In this document: positions 10,424-20,139 of the stretch, piece by piece | Layout: each line of letters begins with the position of its first letter | Position numbering within the stretch: the stretch's first letter is position 1 | Assembly: GCA_027451445.1 (NCBI GenBank) | Contig: DAIDJG010000117.1 | Location: 1-64,000 of the forward strand | Source of the DNA: Singulisphaera sp. | GTDB taxonomy: Bacteria > Planctomycetota > Planctomycetia > Isosphaerales > Isosphaeraceae | Direction of reading: 5' to 3' | DNA: 64,000 bases | The notes under the pieces: generated by a model | Told to the model about the DNA's origin: nothing | The model's database searches: none | What the model saw: the letters and a program-made list of their open reading frames with translations, nothing else | Position numbers and translations under genes: made by a program

Positions 10424-10774
10424 TCATTCCACTTCATGAATATCGTTCAACACACCTCGAGGGATACAGACCGTAAGCACGGTCAGTTTCCCAACCGCCT
10501 TGTGTCTGACGCCTCGGGGTACGTAGACGACGACCCCTTGATGCAGTTCGATCTCCTCGTCGTCGAGCACCATCGTGCCTTGCCCATCGATGACGTAGTA
10601 GAATTCGTCGGTCTGGGCGTGGTAGTGAAGCTTGGCGTTCTCGATGGTGACGTGGTGCACCTCACCCGCCGCGCCGTCCTTCTCTTCAACCAGCGGCCGA
10701 ATCTGGCCGCAGGTTTCCGCCCAGGGTTCAACTTCGGCCGGATCTCGGCGCAGAAATCGGCTTGCGATACTCAT
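10424..10774 (-). CDS. single-domain cupin protein
   Basis: Small (116-residue) cupin, probably metal-binding. The cupin 1 motif is seen as HYHAQTDEFYYVIDGQG and the cupin 2 motif as HQGVVVYVPRGVRHKA, giving the usual His/Glu/His metal ligands. The start MSIASRFLRRD at 10774 is preceded by AAAGGCGG. The frame extends to 10861, but that part does not look like protein. Function is not predictable beyond sugar or small-molecule binding or isomerisation. It has no obvious operon partner. Confidence 0.85.
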   Translation of the reverse strand: MSIASRFLRRDPAEVEPWAETCGQIRPLVEEKDGAAGEVHHVTIENAKLHYHAQTDEFYYVIDGQGTMVLDDEEIELHQGVVVYVPRGVRHKAVGKLTVLTVCIPRGVLNDIHEVE

Positions 10775-11236
10775 GGGTCCGCCTTTCGCGATCGTTCGAT
10801 CCATAGGGCTGTTCACGTGATAAGGCTTACTCGGTGAATGGGCGCCATTTCGATGAGCCAACGTTGTTCATAGATAACCCCGCTCATTCGCCTAAGGCTA
10901 TAGAGCGTTACGCATTCACTTTGGCCATTCTCACACTGGCAGCACGTCTCACAACCTGAAATCAGCCTACAAATCGATCGTCCGTAATGCGAGACCAAAA
11001 GCCGGCATCCGGGTTTGATCAGGCGCGATATCGGACGTTTCGACGATCACGCGCCACCGTTGCTGCCAAAAACCGTCTCGGTGATGCGCTACGATAGTGC
11101 GATACGGCATCAGTGTCGTAATTCGTCTATTGACGGTGCGTTGTCGTTTGTGGCAACACTAAGGGCGAGGAGCACCGAACCGATAGCAACGGAGGGCAAC
11201 AATCTACCAGCGCCAACCACGATGGAGGCACCACCC
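10775..11236. other. intergenic region between divergent cupin and AT-hook genes
   Basis: No convincing gene. This stretch must hold the promoters of both flanking genes, but I could not pick a clear -35/-10 pair. Confidence 0.35.
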
Positions 11237-11695
11237 ATGGCGTCAAAGCGAGATCAGGGGAAAACCGCGTTCGTGAAGGCTGTACTCGCGAAGAACAACG
11301 AGGCCAACCCAAAGCTCGTCAACCAGGAATGGACCGCTGCCGGCAATCGAGGTTCGATCAGCGGTACATTGGTTCAAAAGATGCGATCGGCCATGGGGCT
11401 AACGCGAAACATTCGCCCGGGCCGGAAGCCGAACGGTTTCTCCCAGCCTCGGCCAACCACACCGAGCCCGACGTCCGCGATCCCCGTCAAACGACCGGTT
11501 GGCCGCCCCCCCGCTCACGCGAACGGCAGCGCGCCGCGCCCGGCCGCGCTACGGGGTCACACCTCGCTGCTCACCAAACTCGAAGCCACCCTCGACGAGA
11601 TGATCTTCGAGATCAAGACGGCTGGAGGACTGCCGGAGTTCGAAGAGACGTTGCGCAAAGCGCGGCGGATCCTGGCACGTAGCCACCAGGAGTAA
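11237..11695 (+). CDS. small AT-hook-like planctomycete protein
   Basis: 152 residues, starting MASKRDQGKTAFVKAV. ATG 11237 is chosen because GGAGG at 11224-11228 gives good spacing; the open frame upstream is not protein-like. The N-terminal part (FVKAVLAKNNEANPKLVNQ, then GSISGTLVQKMRSAMGLTRN) resembles a short helical domain that, from memory, recurs as paralogues in planctomycete genomes. A proline-rich linker contains KRPVGRPPAHA, an AT-hook-like minor-groove binding motif. The C-terminus (LLTKLEATLDEMIFEIK) is probably a helix. A role in DNA binding or nucleoid structure is inference only. Confidence 0.75.
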   Translation: MASKRDQGKTAFVKAVLAKNNEANPKLVNQEWTAAGNRGSISGTLVQKMRSAMGLTRNIRPGRKPNGFSQPRPTTPSPTSAIPVKRPVGRPPAHANGSAPRPAALRGHTSLLTKLEATLDEMIFEIKTAGGLPEFEETLRKARRILARSHQE

Positions 11696-11750
11696 GACGC
11701 CGAGCCGTGTACTCTCCGGTGACTTTCTGCGATCACGTTTTTACCTTCGG

Positions 11751-11778
11751 CTCCGCGAGTGCGCGCACTTTCGCGGAG
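11751..11778. terminator. hairpin between convergent genes
   Basis: CTCCGCGA (11751-11758) pairs perfectly with TCGCGGAG (11771-11778). The spacer itself contains the palindrome GTGCGCGCAC. It lies between convergent genes, so it may terminate both. There is no clear T-run. Confidence 0.35.
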
Positions 11779-11809
11779 CGCGAGGCGACTCTCCGTTAGC
11801 GCCCCGACG

Positions 11810-13372
11810 TTACTGTTGCGCCCGCTCCTTGGCGAGCGCCTTCACGGCTTCGGTGAGCTCTTTGAGGTCGAGCCTTTCATCGCGATCACGGTCGAACCGC
11901 GTGACCCGTCTCTGGATCTCTTCCCGCGTTTCCGATCCGCCGGCAAGAGCGACGGCTTCATCAACATCGACCGTGCCGTCACCGTTCTTATCCGCCCTGC
12001 GCATGACTGACTCCGCAAGACGCGCGAGATTCTCCGGCTTGGACATCAACTCTGCTGCTGGTGACTTCCCTCCAGTACCGGTCGGGATCACGTCGAGCGT
12101 CATGATCGCCATTTCGTTGACGGTCTGTTCACCGTAGGTCACGCGTTTCGGGGGTTGGCTCGGATTGGCGGGGTTGCCCTCGCTGTTATCGTACGTCCAG
12201 CGCCCGTCCAGTCGAGTGCCGGCGGGAAGATGCAGCGGGCTTGCATACTGATAGTAATGCTGCCAGTTGAAGTTCCAGTCCCCAATCGAGATCAGGGGTT
12301 GGGTCGTCCCATCCGGTAGTGTTGCCGTCACGCGCATCGTTCGACCAAGCAGGTGCATGTGCGGGAACACGCCGTAGAGATCCACTTCGTTGGGCAGGGT
12401 CAACGATTTCGTGACCTCAAAATCGGCCTCGCCGGGTGGGATGTCGATCTTATTGTTTGACATGACGATCAACCTCAGCCGTCCGCGCGGCTTTTCATCC
12501 GTGAAGTAGAAGCCGATCGACGACTGCTCCGTTTCCGGCTTTCCGCTCGGGTGGAGGTGGAGTTGCAAGATCAGGCTGTTGTCATTGCTCCAGTGCGCGG
12601 CGAAACCGTCGGGCAGAGGCTTGGAAACCATGCCAGGCGTCCAAAAGGCCAACCGCCCAGGTAGGAGTTGACCGGGAGGGGCCAGTCCGCTCCGGAAACT
12701 CTTGCCGTCCCCCTCGTCGAGCTTGGCCTGGGCGGCCCGCTGCGGCAACGTCGCCAGTACGGCGTGATGAACGATGCGCCGGTTTCCCGGGCGATACTCG
12801 ATAGCCTTGATGTATTTCCCGGACGGAACTTCCACGGGGAGGACGAAGCAACGATATTCATCGGCGCCTTGAGCGACCAGCGTGTACGGTTCGGCCATCG
12901 TTACGACCAGATCTGGTTCGCCGCGTTGCCAGCCTTCCGTGAACTTCGGCGTGGGCGGGAGATCACCAGGTTCTCCTTCGGGAGCACCGGCTTTAACCCA
13001 TTGGGCGATCAGATCAATCTGCGCGTCGCTCAACCGCCGTTCATCGGCAAAGTGCGCCGACTGCGAATCGGCCTTCCACGGAGGCATAGCACGCTCAGAC
13101 GTCACAGTTCGCACCAACTCGGCTCGCTTGCTCACGTCACGGTATCCGAGCAGCGAGAACGGCGCCACCTCGCCGGGCCTGTGGCAGGATGCACAGTGCT
13201 CGAAGACGAGTGGTGCAATGTCCTTGTTGAACGTCACGGACCGTGCCGGTCCTCCGGGAGCGTTCGCCGCGTCACCCGCCCATGCTGAGCCAGAGACCGC
13301 AGCGCAGAATGTGGCTGTCGTAAGTCCAAGCAGGGTCACGAACCCGGAAGCAGACGTTCTTCGTGTCGTCAT
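11810..13372 (-). CDS. cytochrome c / copper type II monooxygenase-like / EF-hand protein
   Basis: Predicted secreted redox protein of 520 residues. The start MTTRRTSASG is chosen because a signal peptide follows, ending ...SGSAWAGD; there is no strong SD. Domain order: a c-type haem site (CASCHRPGEVAPF, ~residues 65-80), then a copper type II ascorbate-dependent monooxygenase-like beta region. That region has histidine motifs RIVHHAVL, LQLHLHPSG and PHMHLLGR, which fit the two copper sites of the PHM fold. A C-terminal EF-hand pair follows: DKNGDGTVDVDEA and DRDRDERLDLKE. This haem-copper-calcium arrangement is typical of planctomycetes, but its substrate is unknown. The next two minus-strand genes upstream are a hydrolase and an M28 peptidase. 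Confidence 0.85.
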   Translation of the reverse strand: MTTRRTSASGFVTLLGLTTATFCAAVSGSAWAGDAANAPGGPARSVTFNKDIAPLVFEHCASCHRPGEVAPFSLLGYRDVSKRAELVRTVTSERAMPPWKADSQSAHFADERRLSDAQIDLIAQWVKAGAPEGEPGDLPPTPKFTEGWQRGEPDLVVTMAEPYTLVAQGADEYRCFVLPVEVPSGKYIKAIEYRPGNRRIVHHAVLATLPQRAAQAKLDEGDGKSFRSGLAPPGQLLPGRLAFWTPGMVSKPLPDGFAAHWSNDNSLILQLHLHPSGKPETEQSSIGFYFTDEKPRGRLRLIVMSNNKIDIPPGEADFEVTKSLTLPNEVDLYGVFPHMHLLGRTMRVTATLPDGTTQPLISIGDWNFNWQHYYQYASPLHLPAGTRLDGRWTYDNSEGNPANPSQPPKRVTYGEQTVNEMAIMTLDVIPTGTGGKSPAAELMSKPENLARLAESVMRRADKNGDGTVDVDEAVALAGGSETREEIQRRVTRFDRDRDERLDLKELTEAVKALAKERAQQ

Positions 13373-13523
13373 CTCAGGTAGAAACCTCGTACGGAGCCAA
13401 CGCACCACATTCCATGTTGAGGATACCCCGCCGACCGCTCGCCGGTTTCGCCCCATCAAAACGGCGCGTATCTCAACCTCGCCGGGCGACCGTTTTCGCC
13501 CCTCCAACGTCCGAGACGGCATC

Positions 13524-14768
13524 CTACTTCTCGATGGCTGCGTCCACGATCCGGCGAAACACGCGCTCTGCACCGCTCGAGTTCGTGGGCAGGATTTGCG
13601 TCAATACAATCGCCACCACCTCATGTTCGGGGTCGACCCAGAAATAGGTGGAATAAAGACCACCCCAGAAATAACGACTTATCTCGGGTTTGCTGTCCGG
13701 TCGCTGAATCATTTCGAGTCCAAATCCCAAACCATACTTGAACACGGTAAGGGCACGGTGTGCGCCGATTTGATTGGTCGTCATGAGCGCTAGCGTCTCG
13801 GGTTTCAAGATTCGCGCGCCGTCCAAACGTCCGCCATTCAACAACATCTGCGCAAACCGAGCGTAGTCCCTTGCGGTTGAAAACAGCCCACCGCCTCCGG
13901 AGAAGTAGGTGGCGGAACCGAATTTCTTCGGTAATGGTACGAGTTTGCCGAATAGAGTGTGGCGATAGATGGTCGCGACGCGATCTCGTTTCCCCTCGGG
14001 AACGAGAAAACCGGTGTCGTACATGTCGAGCGGCGCAAAGATACGCTCGCGCATGTAGGTATCGAGGTTCCGCCCCGAAACGACCTCGATCACGCCGCCG
14101 AGTACGTCGTGGCTCATCCCGTACGTCCAGCCTTCGCCCGGCTGGTGCAATAGAGGAACGGTAGCAAGCCTGCCGACTTCGTCAGCGATCGAATTGAAGC
14201 CCGACATCTGAATGCCCGCTTTCGCGTAGAGCTTTGCCAGTCGAGTGTCGGCTGCGAGCAGACCGCCATAAGCGATGCCTGACGTGTGTGTCAACAAGTC
14301 GCGCACCGTGATCTGCCGGTTCGACGGCACGGTTGCCGTCACTGCATCGGTGTCGTCCTTGGCGTCCCCCAGCACCCTCAGTTCCTTCAATTGGGGAAGG
14401 TATTTGCTGACGGGGTCGTCAAGACCGAGTTTGCCCTCTTCGACGAGCATCATGGCCGCCACGGCCGTTACCGGCTTCGTCATCGAAGCGATCGCGAAGA
14501 TTGTGTCTTCGGTCGTTGGGGTCTGGGCTGCCGCATCCCTGTAGCCGAACGTGTCCACAAAGGCCACCTTGCCTCGGCGAGCCACCAAAGCCACGCCTCC
14601 CACGGTCTTTTCTTCGTCGACGAGCTTCTGAAGCGCTGGCTTGAGTTCAACAAGCTTTCTGGCAGTGAGCCCAACCTCGCCAGGATCGGCCTTCGGCAGC
14701 TCTCCGGCTCGAGCCGCAACAACTGCGAACGCACATGCGTAAATAACGAACACGGCGATGCGAATCAC
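13524..14768 (-). CDS. serine hydrolase, beta-lactamase (class C/PBP) family
   Basis: Exported serine hydrolase of 414 residues with a signal peptide (MIRIAVFVIYACAFAVVAARA). The nucleophile motif SxxK is SMTK in FAIASMTKPVTAVA. The second motif is YGMSH (Y-x-S/N), and WGGLYSTYFWVDP occupies the position of the third (HxG/KTG) motif. It belongs to the esterase/peptidase-like EstB/PBP4* group rather than the true resistance enzymes. The GTG start at 14768 is supported by the signal peptide only. It lies 66 bases beyond the stop of the M28 peptidase on the same strand, so co-transcription is likely. Confidence 0.9.
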   Translation of the reverse strand: MIRIAVFVIYACAFAVVAARAGELPKADPGEVGLTARKLVELKPALQKLVDEEKTVGGVALVARRGKVAFVDTFGYRDAAAQTPTTEDTIFAIASMTKPVTAVAAMMLVEEGKLGLDDPVSKYLPQLKELRVLGDAKDDTDAVTATVPSNRQITVRDLLTHTSGIAYGGLLAADTRLAKLYAKAGIQMSGFNSIADEVGRLATVPLLHQPGEGWTYGMSHDVLGGVIEVVSGRNLDTYMRERIFAPLDMYDTGFLVPEGKRDRVATIYRHTLFGKLVPLPKKFGSATYFSGGGGLFSTARDYARFAQMLLNGGRLDGARILKPETLALMTTNQIGAHRALTVFKYGLGFGLEMIQRPDSKPEISRYFWGGLYSTYFWVDPEHEVVAIVLTQILPTNSSGAERVFRRIVDAAIEK

Positions 14769-14834
14769 GGAACTGGCCTCAAATCATGGGTCCGGTGCGA
14801 TGTCATGCAACAAACCGCGAATGGAACCGACCGC

Positions 14835-16424
14835 TTACTTCGCGAACCGCTTGAAGAACGAGCTCTCATTCCAGCGCGGCCGCGACTCGCGGTTCGCGAC
14901 TCGTTCAACAAGGTTGGCGATCAGCGCATTGAAGGCTGCCGCCGCTGGTTTGTCGACCGGCTGATTCAGATCGTCCGAGGGGGCGTGGTAACACTCCTTG
15001 AGCCATGCTTTGGCAATCTTCTCCTCGGGTGAGCCGGCGTCAAACCCGACCTTGAACGCCAGCGCCGGGACCCCCTGGCGGATGAAACTGTACTGATCGC
15101 TACGGATGAAGAGGTTGCGCTTCGGTTCCGGGTCGGCGACCGCCGTCACTCCGACAACCTTCGCGGACGCCACTGCGTCTGCGCCGAGGTCGGACTCGAC
15201 GAGTCCAAAGACTGCCAGCTTTTTGAGCGGGAAAAGGGGCAGGAACATATCGACGTTGAGGTTCGCCACGATCTTCTTGGGCTCGACCGTGGGAAAGGTT
15301 GCAAAGAACCGAGAGCCGAGCAAGCCCTTCTCCTCGCCCGTCACCGCGACGAAGAGGACCGATCGCCGCAGCCTGATCTTTGCCTCCTTGAGGCTAGCTG
15401 CGACGTCGAGGAGCGTCGCTACACCCGCGGCGTTGTCCATCGCCCCGTTGTAGATCGGATCGCCGTTAATCGGCTTGCCCACGCCGAGGTGATCGAGATG
15501 TGCGGTCAGGACAACGTACTCGTCCTTGAGCGCGGGGTCGGTGCCGCGAAGCACCGCCGCGACGTTTTGCGATTGCACGTCGGTACGAGCGACCGAGACC
15601 TTCGTGTGCAACGTCGGTGTTAGCGTAAAATGGGGCAGGGGCTTGCCTGCGTCGTCGGCTTCGAGCACCTCGCGAAAGTCATGACCCGACGACGCAAACC
15701 ACTTGTCCGCTCGGGCCGGATTGATCGTGATCGCGATCTGTTGCCCCTGCCCATCGTCGAGCGTTGGGTCCGCAAGGCTCATCGCCGGCAGGAGCCGATT
15801 GAGCGCCACGCGCTCCCAGGGGATGTCCATATGCTTGGGATTGGGAATGGCGGCCAGCCCGATCGCTCCCAAGCGATTCAGAACCGCTGTGCGCTCCCGA
15901 GCCGACTGCATGTGCGCGGCGAGAGGGCCAGGTACCGAAGGGGGTGGCCCGGACAGGTAGACGACAACCTTGCCACGGACATCCAGGCCCTGGAAATCGT
16001 CGTATCCCGCCTCAGGAATCGACAACCCGTAACCTGCGAACACCTGTCCCGCGGAAACGGATGCCGCGGGATCCACGCGAAGCGAAACGATCGCGTCTTC
16101 GCCGAGCGTCAAGGTCTCGGTTCCCCCCGCTCGCTCGAGCGAGAGGTGCGTGTGTGCTTCGTCGATCGTCTTGGTCCTGAAGGGAACGGGTTGGAAAAAA
16201 CCTTGTGTACCCGCAGGCTCGAGTCCTGCCTTGGCGAATTCGGCGGCCACGTAAGCGGCGGCCTTGCGATGCCCTTCGCTCCCGGTCTCTCGCCCCTCGA
16301 GTTGATCGTCCGCCAGGTACCGCACGTGTGACCACCAACGCTCCCCGGCGCCATCCTCAGCGCGTACGGCGTGCGTAATCAGAACCAATCCGCCCGCCAA
16401 GAGAACCCAAGTTGCAAGCTTCAT
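14835..16424 (-). CDS. secreted M28-family zinc aminopeptidase
   Basis: Zinc metallopeptidase of 529 residues with a signal peptide (MKLATWVLLAGGLVLITHAVRA). The two-zinc catalytic core is complete: TAHLDHLG (His), NGAMDNAAG (bridging Asp), TGEEKGLLGS (catalytic and metal Glu), NLNVDMF (Asp) and ECYHAPSDD (His). A PA-like domain insertion precedes it (GYGLSIPEAGYDDFQ, VRGKVVVYLSGPPPS). It probably releases N-terminal amino acids from peptides outside the cytoplasm. It is divergently oriented from the amidase gene at 16.5 kb. Confidence 0.93.
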   Translation of the reverse strand: MKLATWVLLAGGLVLITHAVRAEDGAGERWWSHVRYLADDQLEGRETGSEGHRKAAAYVAAEFAKAGLEPAGTQGFFQPVPFRTKTIDEAHTHLSLERAGGTETLTLGEDAIVSLRVDPAASVSAGQVFAGYGLSIPEAGYDDFQGLDVRGKVVVYLSGPPPSVPGPLAAHMQSARERTAVLNRLGAIGLAAIPNPKHMDIPWERVALNRLLPAMSLADPTLDDGQGQQIAITINPARADKWFASSGHDFREVLEADDAGKPLPHFTLTPTLHTKVSVARTDVQSQNVAAVLRGTDPALKDEYVVLTAHLDHLGVGKPINGDPIYNGAMDNAAGVATLLDVAASLKEAKIRLRRSVLFVAVTGEEKGLLGSRFFATFPTVEPKKIVANLNVDMFLPLFPLKKLAVFGLVESDLGADAVASAKVVGVTAVADPEPKRNLFIRSDQYSFIRQGVPALAFKVGFDAGSPEEKIAKAWLKECYHAPSDDLNQPVDKPAAAAFNALIANLVERVANRESRPRWNESSFFKRFAK

Positions 16425-16601
16425 CGTTGACTCGACCCCGGTTCGCAGAGTTTGGTCGTCATCGTTCTCGACGAGTTTCCTGTCTCGCCAAGTCGATTGT
16501 CAATTGACCGTCTGGGAAATGGAAAGATCGGGAAGTCGTCTCTCGATTGCCAGCCGAACATGAGGGAGGATAGGGCCTCGGTCGCAGACCTTGGCTACGG
16601 G

Positions 16602-18380
16602 ATGAACGACGCCATGAGAAACGCAAACGAAGTGTGTGACGAAAGCATGATCGGCGAGCAAGCCCCGGCGCTATGCCGGCGCACGGCCCTTAAGATCTTA
16701 GCAGGGCTCGGAGTCGGTACGGCCTCGTTTCAACGTGCCCTGGCGCTTCGGGCCGCCGAGGCTGGCAAGGTCACCGCCGCCATGATCAAAGACGCGGAAT
16801 GGATCGCCGGATTGGACCTGACGGAAGCCGAACGCGAGGCGACCGCGCGCTCGCTCCAGCACCGCTTGACCGATTTTGAAGCGTTACGGAAGGTCGACGT
16901 CGGCTACGAGGTGCCGCCCGCCGTGTCGTTCGTGCCGGCGCCAGGAGTGCGCCCCGACGAGGGCGTTCGGCGCAACCAGGCCATGCCGACCGAGTCGCGG
17001 CCACCGGAACGGCCGGCCTCGGACGGGGAGCTGGCGTTCTTGCCGGTAACCGAGTTATCGGCCTTGATCCGAACGCGGAAGCTCAGCTCGACGGAGCTGA
17101 CCAAGCTGTACCTCGCCCGCTTGCGCCGATTTGATCCCTTGCTGAAGTGCGTGGTCACGCTGACCGAAGAACTGGCTTTGAAGCAAGCCGGCCAGGCCGA
17201 CACCGAGATTGCCGCCGGACGTTACCGAGGTCCGCTGCACGGCATCCCCTGGGGCGCAAAAGACCTAATTGCGTACCCTGGCTACCCGACCACTTGGGGG
17301 GTTCCGCAATTCAAGGATCGCATCATCGATGAGAAGGCCACCGTGGCCAGCCGGCTCGAGGAGGCGGGCGCTGTTCTCGTGGCCAAGCTGACCCTTGGTG
17401 CGTTAGCGCAGGGCGACGTGTGGTTTGGCGGGATGACGCGGAGTCCCTGGGATCCTCGTCGCGGGTCAAGTGGCTCCTCGGCGGGTTCAGCGTCGGCTGT
17501 GGCCGCCGGCTTGGTGGGCTTTGCGATTGGGAGCGAAACGCTCGGGAGTATCGTCTCGCCCTGCCGGGCGTGCGGGGCGTCCGGCCTACGGCCGACGTTT
17601 GGCCGCGTGAGCCGTCACGGTTGCATGTCGTTGTCGTGGTCCATGGACAAGCTCGGCCCGATCGCGCGCTCGCTGGAAGACTGTGCGCTCGTTTTTGACG
17701 CCATCCACGGCTTCGATGGTCTCGACCCGGCGGCGGAGGACCACGCGTTCGCCTGGCCGCCTCGCCGCGAGCTACGCGGCGTGCGCGTCGGGTACTTCGA
17801 GCGGAAGGATCGGCCGGTCGATCAGCGGGCGGAATTGAAAGTGCTCCAGGGCTTCGGCGTTGAGCTCGTGCCAATCATTCTGCCGGACGAGTATCCCGTG
17901 AGCTCAGTGACGCTCATGCTCGGCACCGAGGCCGCTGCCGCGTTTGACGAGCTGACGCGCAAGCATGTTACCGAGGGGCTGAACTCATGGCCCGACTCGT
18001 TTCGCCTGGGCCAGTTCGTGCCCGCCGTTGAGTATCTGCGTGCCGCTCGCGTGCGAACGCTCCTGATGCGGTCGATGGCGCGCGTGATGGAGAAAGTGGA
18101 CCTCTACGTCGGTGGTGATGACCTGTCGCTTACCAATCTGACGGGTCACCCAACCGTCGTCTTCCCCCAGAATTTCCGGGAGCGCGACGGCCGCGAGATG
18201 CCCGGGTCGATCACGTTCACGGGCCGCCTCTTCGACGAGACCACTCTGCTGGCTGTCGCATGTGCCTATCAGCAGGCCGTCGGCGCACATCTCAGACGCC
18301 CGCCGCTGGAGCGTTATCTGGAGGAGGAGACCGAGAAGGCGAAGGAAAAGGACAAAGAGCGGGATAACGTCAAGCCCTGA
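16602..18380 (+). CDS. amidase signature family enzyme
   Basis: Amidase with the complete Ser-cisSer-Lys triad: Lys in GIPWGAKDLIAYPG, the glycine/serine-rich stretch RGSSGSSAGSASAVAAG, and the nucleophile region IGSETLGSIVSPC. An N-terminal ~100-residue extension contains a twin-arginine-type stretch (RRTALKILAGLGVGTASF), suggesting Tat export. The start is uncertain: the frame is open from 16452, and ATGs at 16560, 16602 and 16614 all lack a good SD. The C-terminus is highly charged (EEETEKAKEKDKERD). A metallohydrolase gene follows after ~40 bases on the same strand, so the two probably form an operon. The natural amide substrate cannot be inferred. Confidence 0.9.
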   Translation: MNDAMRNANEVCDESMIGEQAPALCRRTALKILAGLGVGTASFQRALALRAAEAGKVTAAMIKDAEWIAGLDLTEAEREATARSLQHRLTDFEALRKVDVGYEVPPAVSFVPAPGVRPDEGVRRNQAMPTESRPPERPASDGELAFLPVTELSALIRTRKLSSTELTKLYLARLRRFDPLLKCVVTLTEELALKQAGQADTEIAAGRYRGPLHGIPWGAKDLIAYPGYPTTWGVPQFKDRIIDEKATVASRLEEAGAVLVAKLTLGALAQGDVWFGGMTRSPWDPRRGSSGSSAGSASAVAAGLVGFAIGSETLGSIVSPCRACGASGLRPTFGRVSRHGCMSLSWSMDKLGPIARSLEDCALVFDAIHGFDGLDPAAEDHAFAWPPRRELRGVRVGYFERKDRPVDQRAELKVLQGFGVELVPIILPDEYPVSSVTLMLGTEAAAAFDELTRKHVTEGLNSWPDSFRLGQFVPAVEYLRAARVRTLLMRSMARVMEKVDLYVGGDDLSLTNLTGHPTVVFPQNFRERDGREMPGSITFTGRLFDETTLLAVACAYQQAVGAHLRRPPLERYLEEETEKAKEKDKERDNVKP

Positions 18381-18424
18381 CTGAACACCTTCCCTATCGA
18401 GACCTTTGCAGAAAAGACCGAGTG

Positions 18425-20110
18425 ATGTACATGGAACTCTTGAGGCTGGCGCTCCTCTCAACGTTGGTGTTTGTACTATCGGGAGCGACGTCGTCGGCTG
18501 ACACGGTCGTCGAGGGAGTGATCACGGATGCCAGCACGGGAAAGCCCGTGGCGGCCCGGATTACGATTCAAAGCTCGGATGGTCAGTGGTACTTCCCGAA
18601 ATCCGCGGCTGAGGCCGAGGGCTCGGCCATCCGTTACGAAAGGCGCAACGGAAGGAGCCCTCAATCTCTCGATATGCACACGACGCTCTCGGCCCACCCG
18701 TTCCGCGTCGAGTTGCCACCGGGTCGTTACACGTTGGTCGCGGAACGTGGGAAAGAGTACTTCCCGGAATCGAAAACACTGGAGATTCCCGATGCCAGAG
18801 TGAGGGGTGAAGAACCGGCGAGCCCGTCGCTGAAGCTGACCATTCCCCTGCGCCGTTGGATCGATATGGTCGCGCTGGGATGGTATTCGGGCGACACGCA
18901 CACGCATCGCAACCCGGCCGATCTGCCCAACGTGATCGTTGCCGAGGATGTCAACGTCGCCCTGCCGATGACGGACTGGACGACGAACTCTGCCGTGACG
19001 CCGAAAGCGAGTAAGCAGTCCTTTCGCGGCGACTTCACCGTCGACCCGGTTGCCGTCGACCCGACGCACATCTGGTTTGCACGGAACACGGAGTACGAGA
19101 TCTTCAGCGTTGGCGAGAAACCGCACACTCTGGGCGCGTTCTTGATTGTGAACCACCGCAAGCAGTTCGATATTCCGGTTCTCCCCTTGAGTGCGGTCGC
19201 CAAACAAGCGCGCCAAGAAGGCGCGCTGATCGACCTCGAGAAGCACAACTGGCCCTGGTCGATTGCGATCGTCCCGTTGCTCAACGTCGACCTGTTCGAG
19301 CTCGCCAATAATCACCATTGGCAGTCCGAGTACGGGATCCATGGGTGGGCGGAGCCCGCCCCATCGTGGATGAACTTGAACGGGCGAGGGACGGACGATG
19401 AGCTGAGCTGGACGCTCTATGGTTTTCAGACGTACTACGCCCTGCTGAATTGCGGGTTTAAACTGAGGCCCGCAGCGGGCACGGCCAATGGCATTCACCC
19501 CGTACCTCTGGGGTTCAGCCGCGTTTATGTGGAGGTCGAGAAACCCTTCGGATTCGAATCGTGGATGCGCGGACTCAGCGCGGGCCGATGCTTTGTAACC
19601 ACCGGGCCGATGCTTCTCGTACGGGTCGATCAGGAAGCACCAGGGTTCACATTCAAGGTTGACGGCCTCCGAAAGGAACGTTCGCGCCGCATCCGCGTGA
19701 CAGGGCAGGCCGTGAGTGAGCAGCCCCTGCGTGCGATCGAGTGCATTGCGGACGGCCGCGTCGTAATGAGTCTCAAGCCCCGCAATGAGCGCACGCAGGA
19801 GGGCGCGTATCGTACCGCGTTGGACGAGACCTTGGATCTTCCGTTGCAGGACAGTGCCTGGGTCGCCCTCCGCTGCTGGGAGGATCGACCGGGCGGTCGG
19901 ACCCGATTTGCGCACACAGCCCCCTGGCATTTCACCGTCGATGGGCGACCCAATCGGCCGCGCCGAGACGAAATCGATTGGCTGATCGCGCGTGCTCGGA
20001 GCGAGGTGGACCGGAACCGTGACGTTCTTCCGAGCGGGGCGGTCGAGGAGCTTCGCAGTGCCGTGAAAGTTTATGAAGACATTGCAAAAAGGGGGACGGT
20101 GCAACCTTGA
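18425..20110 (+). CDS. CehA/McbA-type metallohydrolase (PHP-like), secreted
   Basis: About 561 residues, with a signal peptide (LRLALLSTLVFVLSGATSSAD). An N-terminal carboxypeptidase-regulatory-like beta domain (VVEGVITDASTGKPVAARI ... LPPGRYTLVAERG) precedes the catalytic domain. That domain opens with GWYSGDTHTHRNPAD, the metal-binding histidine motif of the CehA/McbA branch of PHP-like hydrolases, and continues with DLEKHNWPW and ELANNHHWQ. Characterised relatives hydrolyse carbamate or ester bonds, but the planctomycete members are uncharacterised. Alternative starts (GTG 18422, ATG 18431) lie within three codons. Confidence 0.85.
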   Translation: MYMELLRLALLSTLVFVLSGATSSADTVVEGVITDASTGKPVAARITIQSSDGQWYFPKSAAEAEGSAIRYERRNGRSPQSLDMHTTLSAHPFRVELPPGRYTLVAERGKEYFPESKTLEIPDARVRGEEPASPSLKLTIPLRRWIDMVALGWYSGDTHTHRNPADLPNVIVAEDVNVALPMTDWTTNSAVTPKASKQSFRGDFTVDPVAVDPTHIWFARNTEYEIFSVGEKPHTLGAFLIVNHRKQFDIPVLPLSAVAKQARQEGALIDLEKHNWPWSIAIVPLLNVDLFELANNHHWQSEYGIHGWAEPAPSWMNLNGRGTDDELSWTLYGFQTYYALLNCGFKLRPAAGTANGIHPVPLGFSRVYVEVEKPFGFESWMRGLSAGRCFVTTGPMLLVRVDQEAPGFTFKVDGLRKERSRRIRVTGQAVSEQPLRAIECIADGRVVMSLKPRNERTQEGAYRTALDETLDLPLQDSAWVALRCWEDRPGGRTRFAHTAPWHFTVDGRPNRPRRDEIDWLIARARSEVDRNRDVLPSGAVEELRSAVKVYEDIAKRGTVQP

Positions 20111-20139
20111 TGCCTGTAGGTCGTGCAAGCACACGCGGC

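Noticed and set aside
18476-20134. 552-codon minus-strand frame opposite the CehA-like gene
   Set aside because: It is the exact antisense of a gene with clear signal peptide and metal motif. The translation is Arg/His-rich without a fold.
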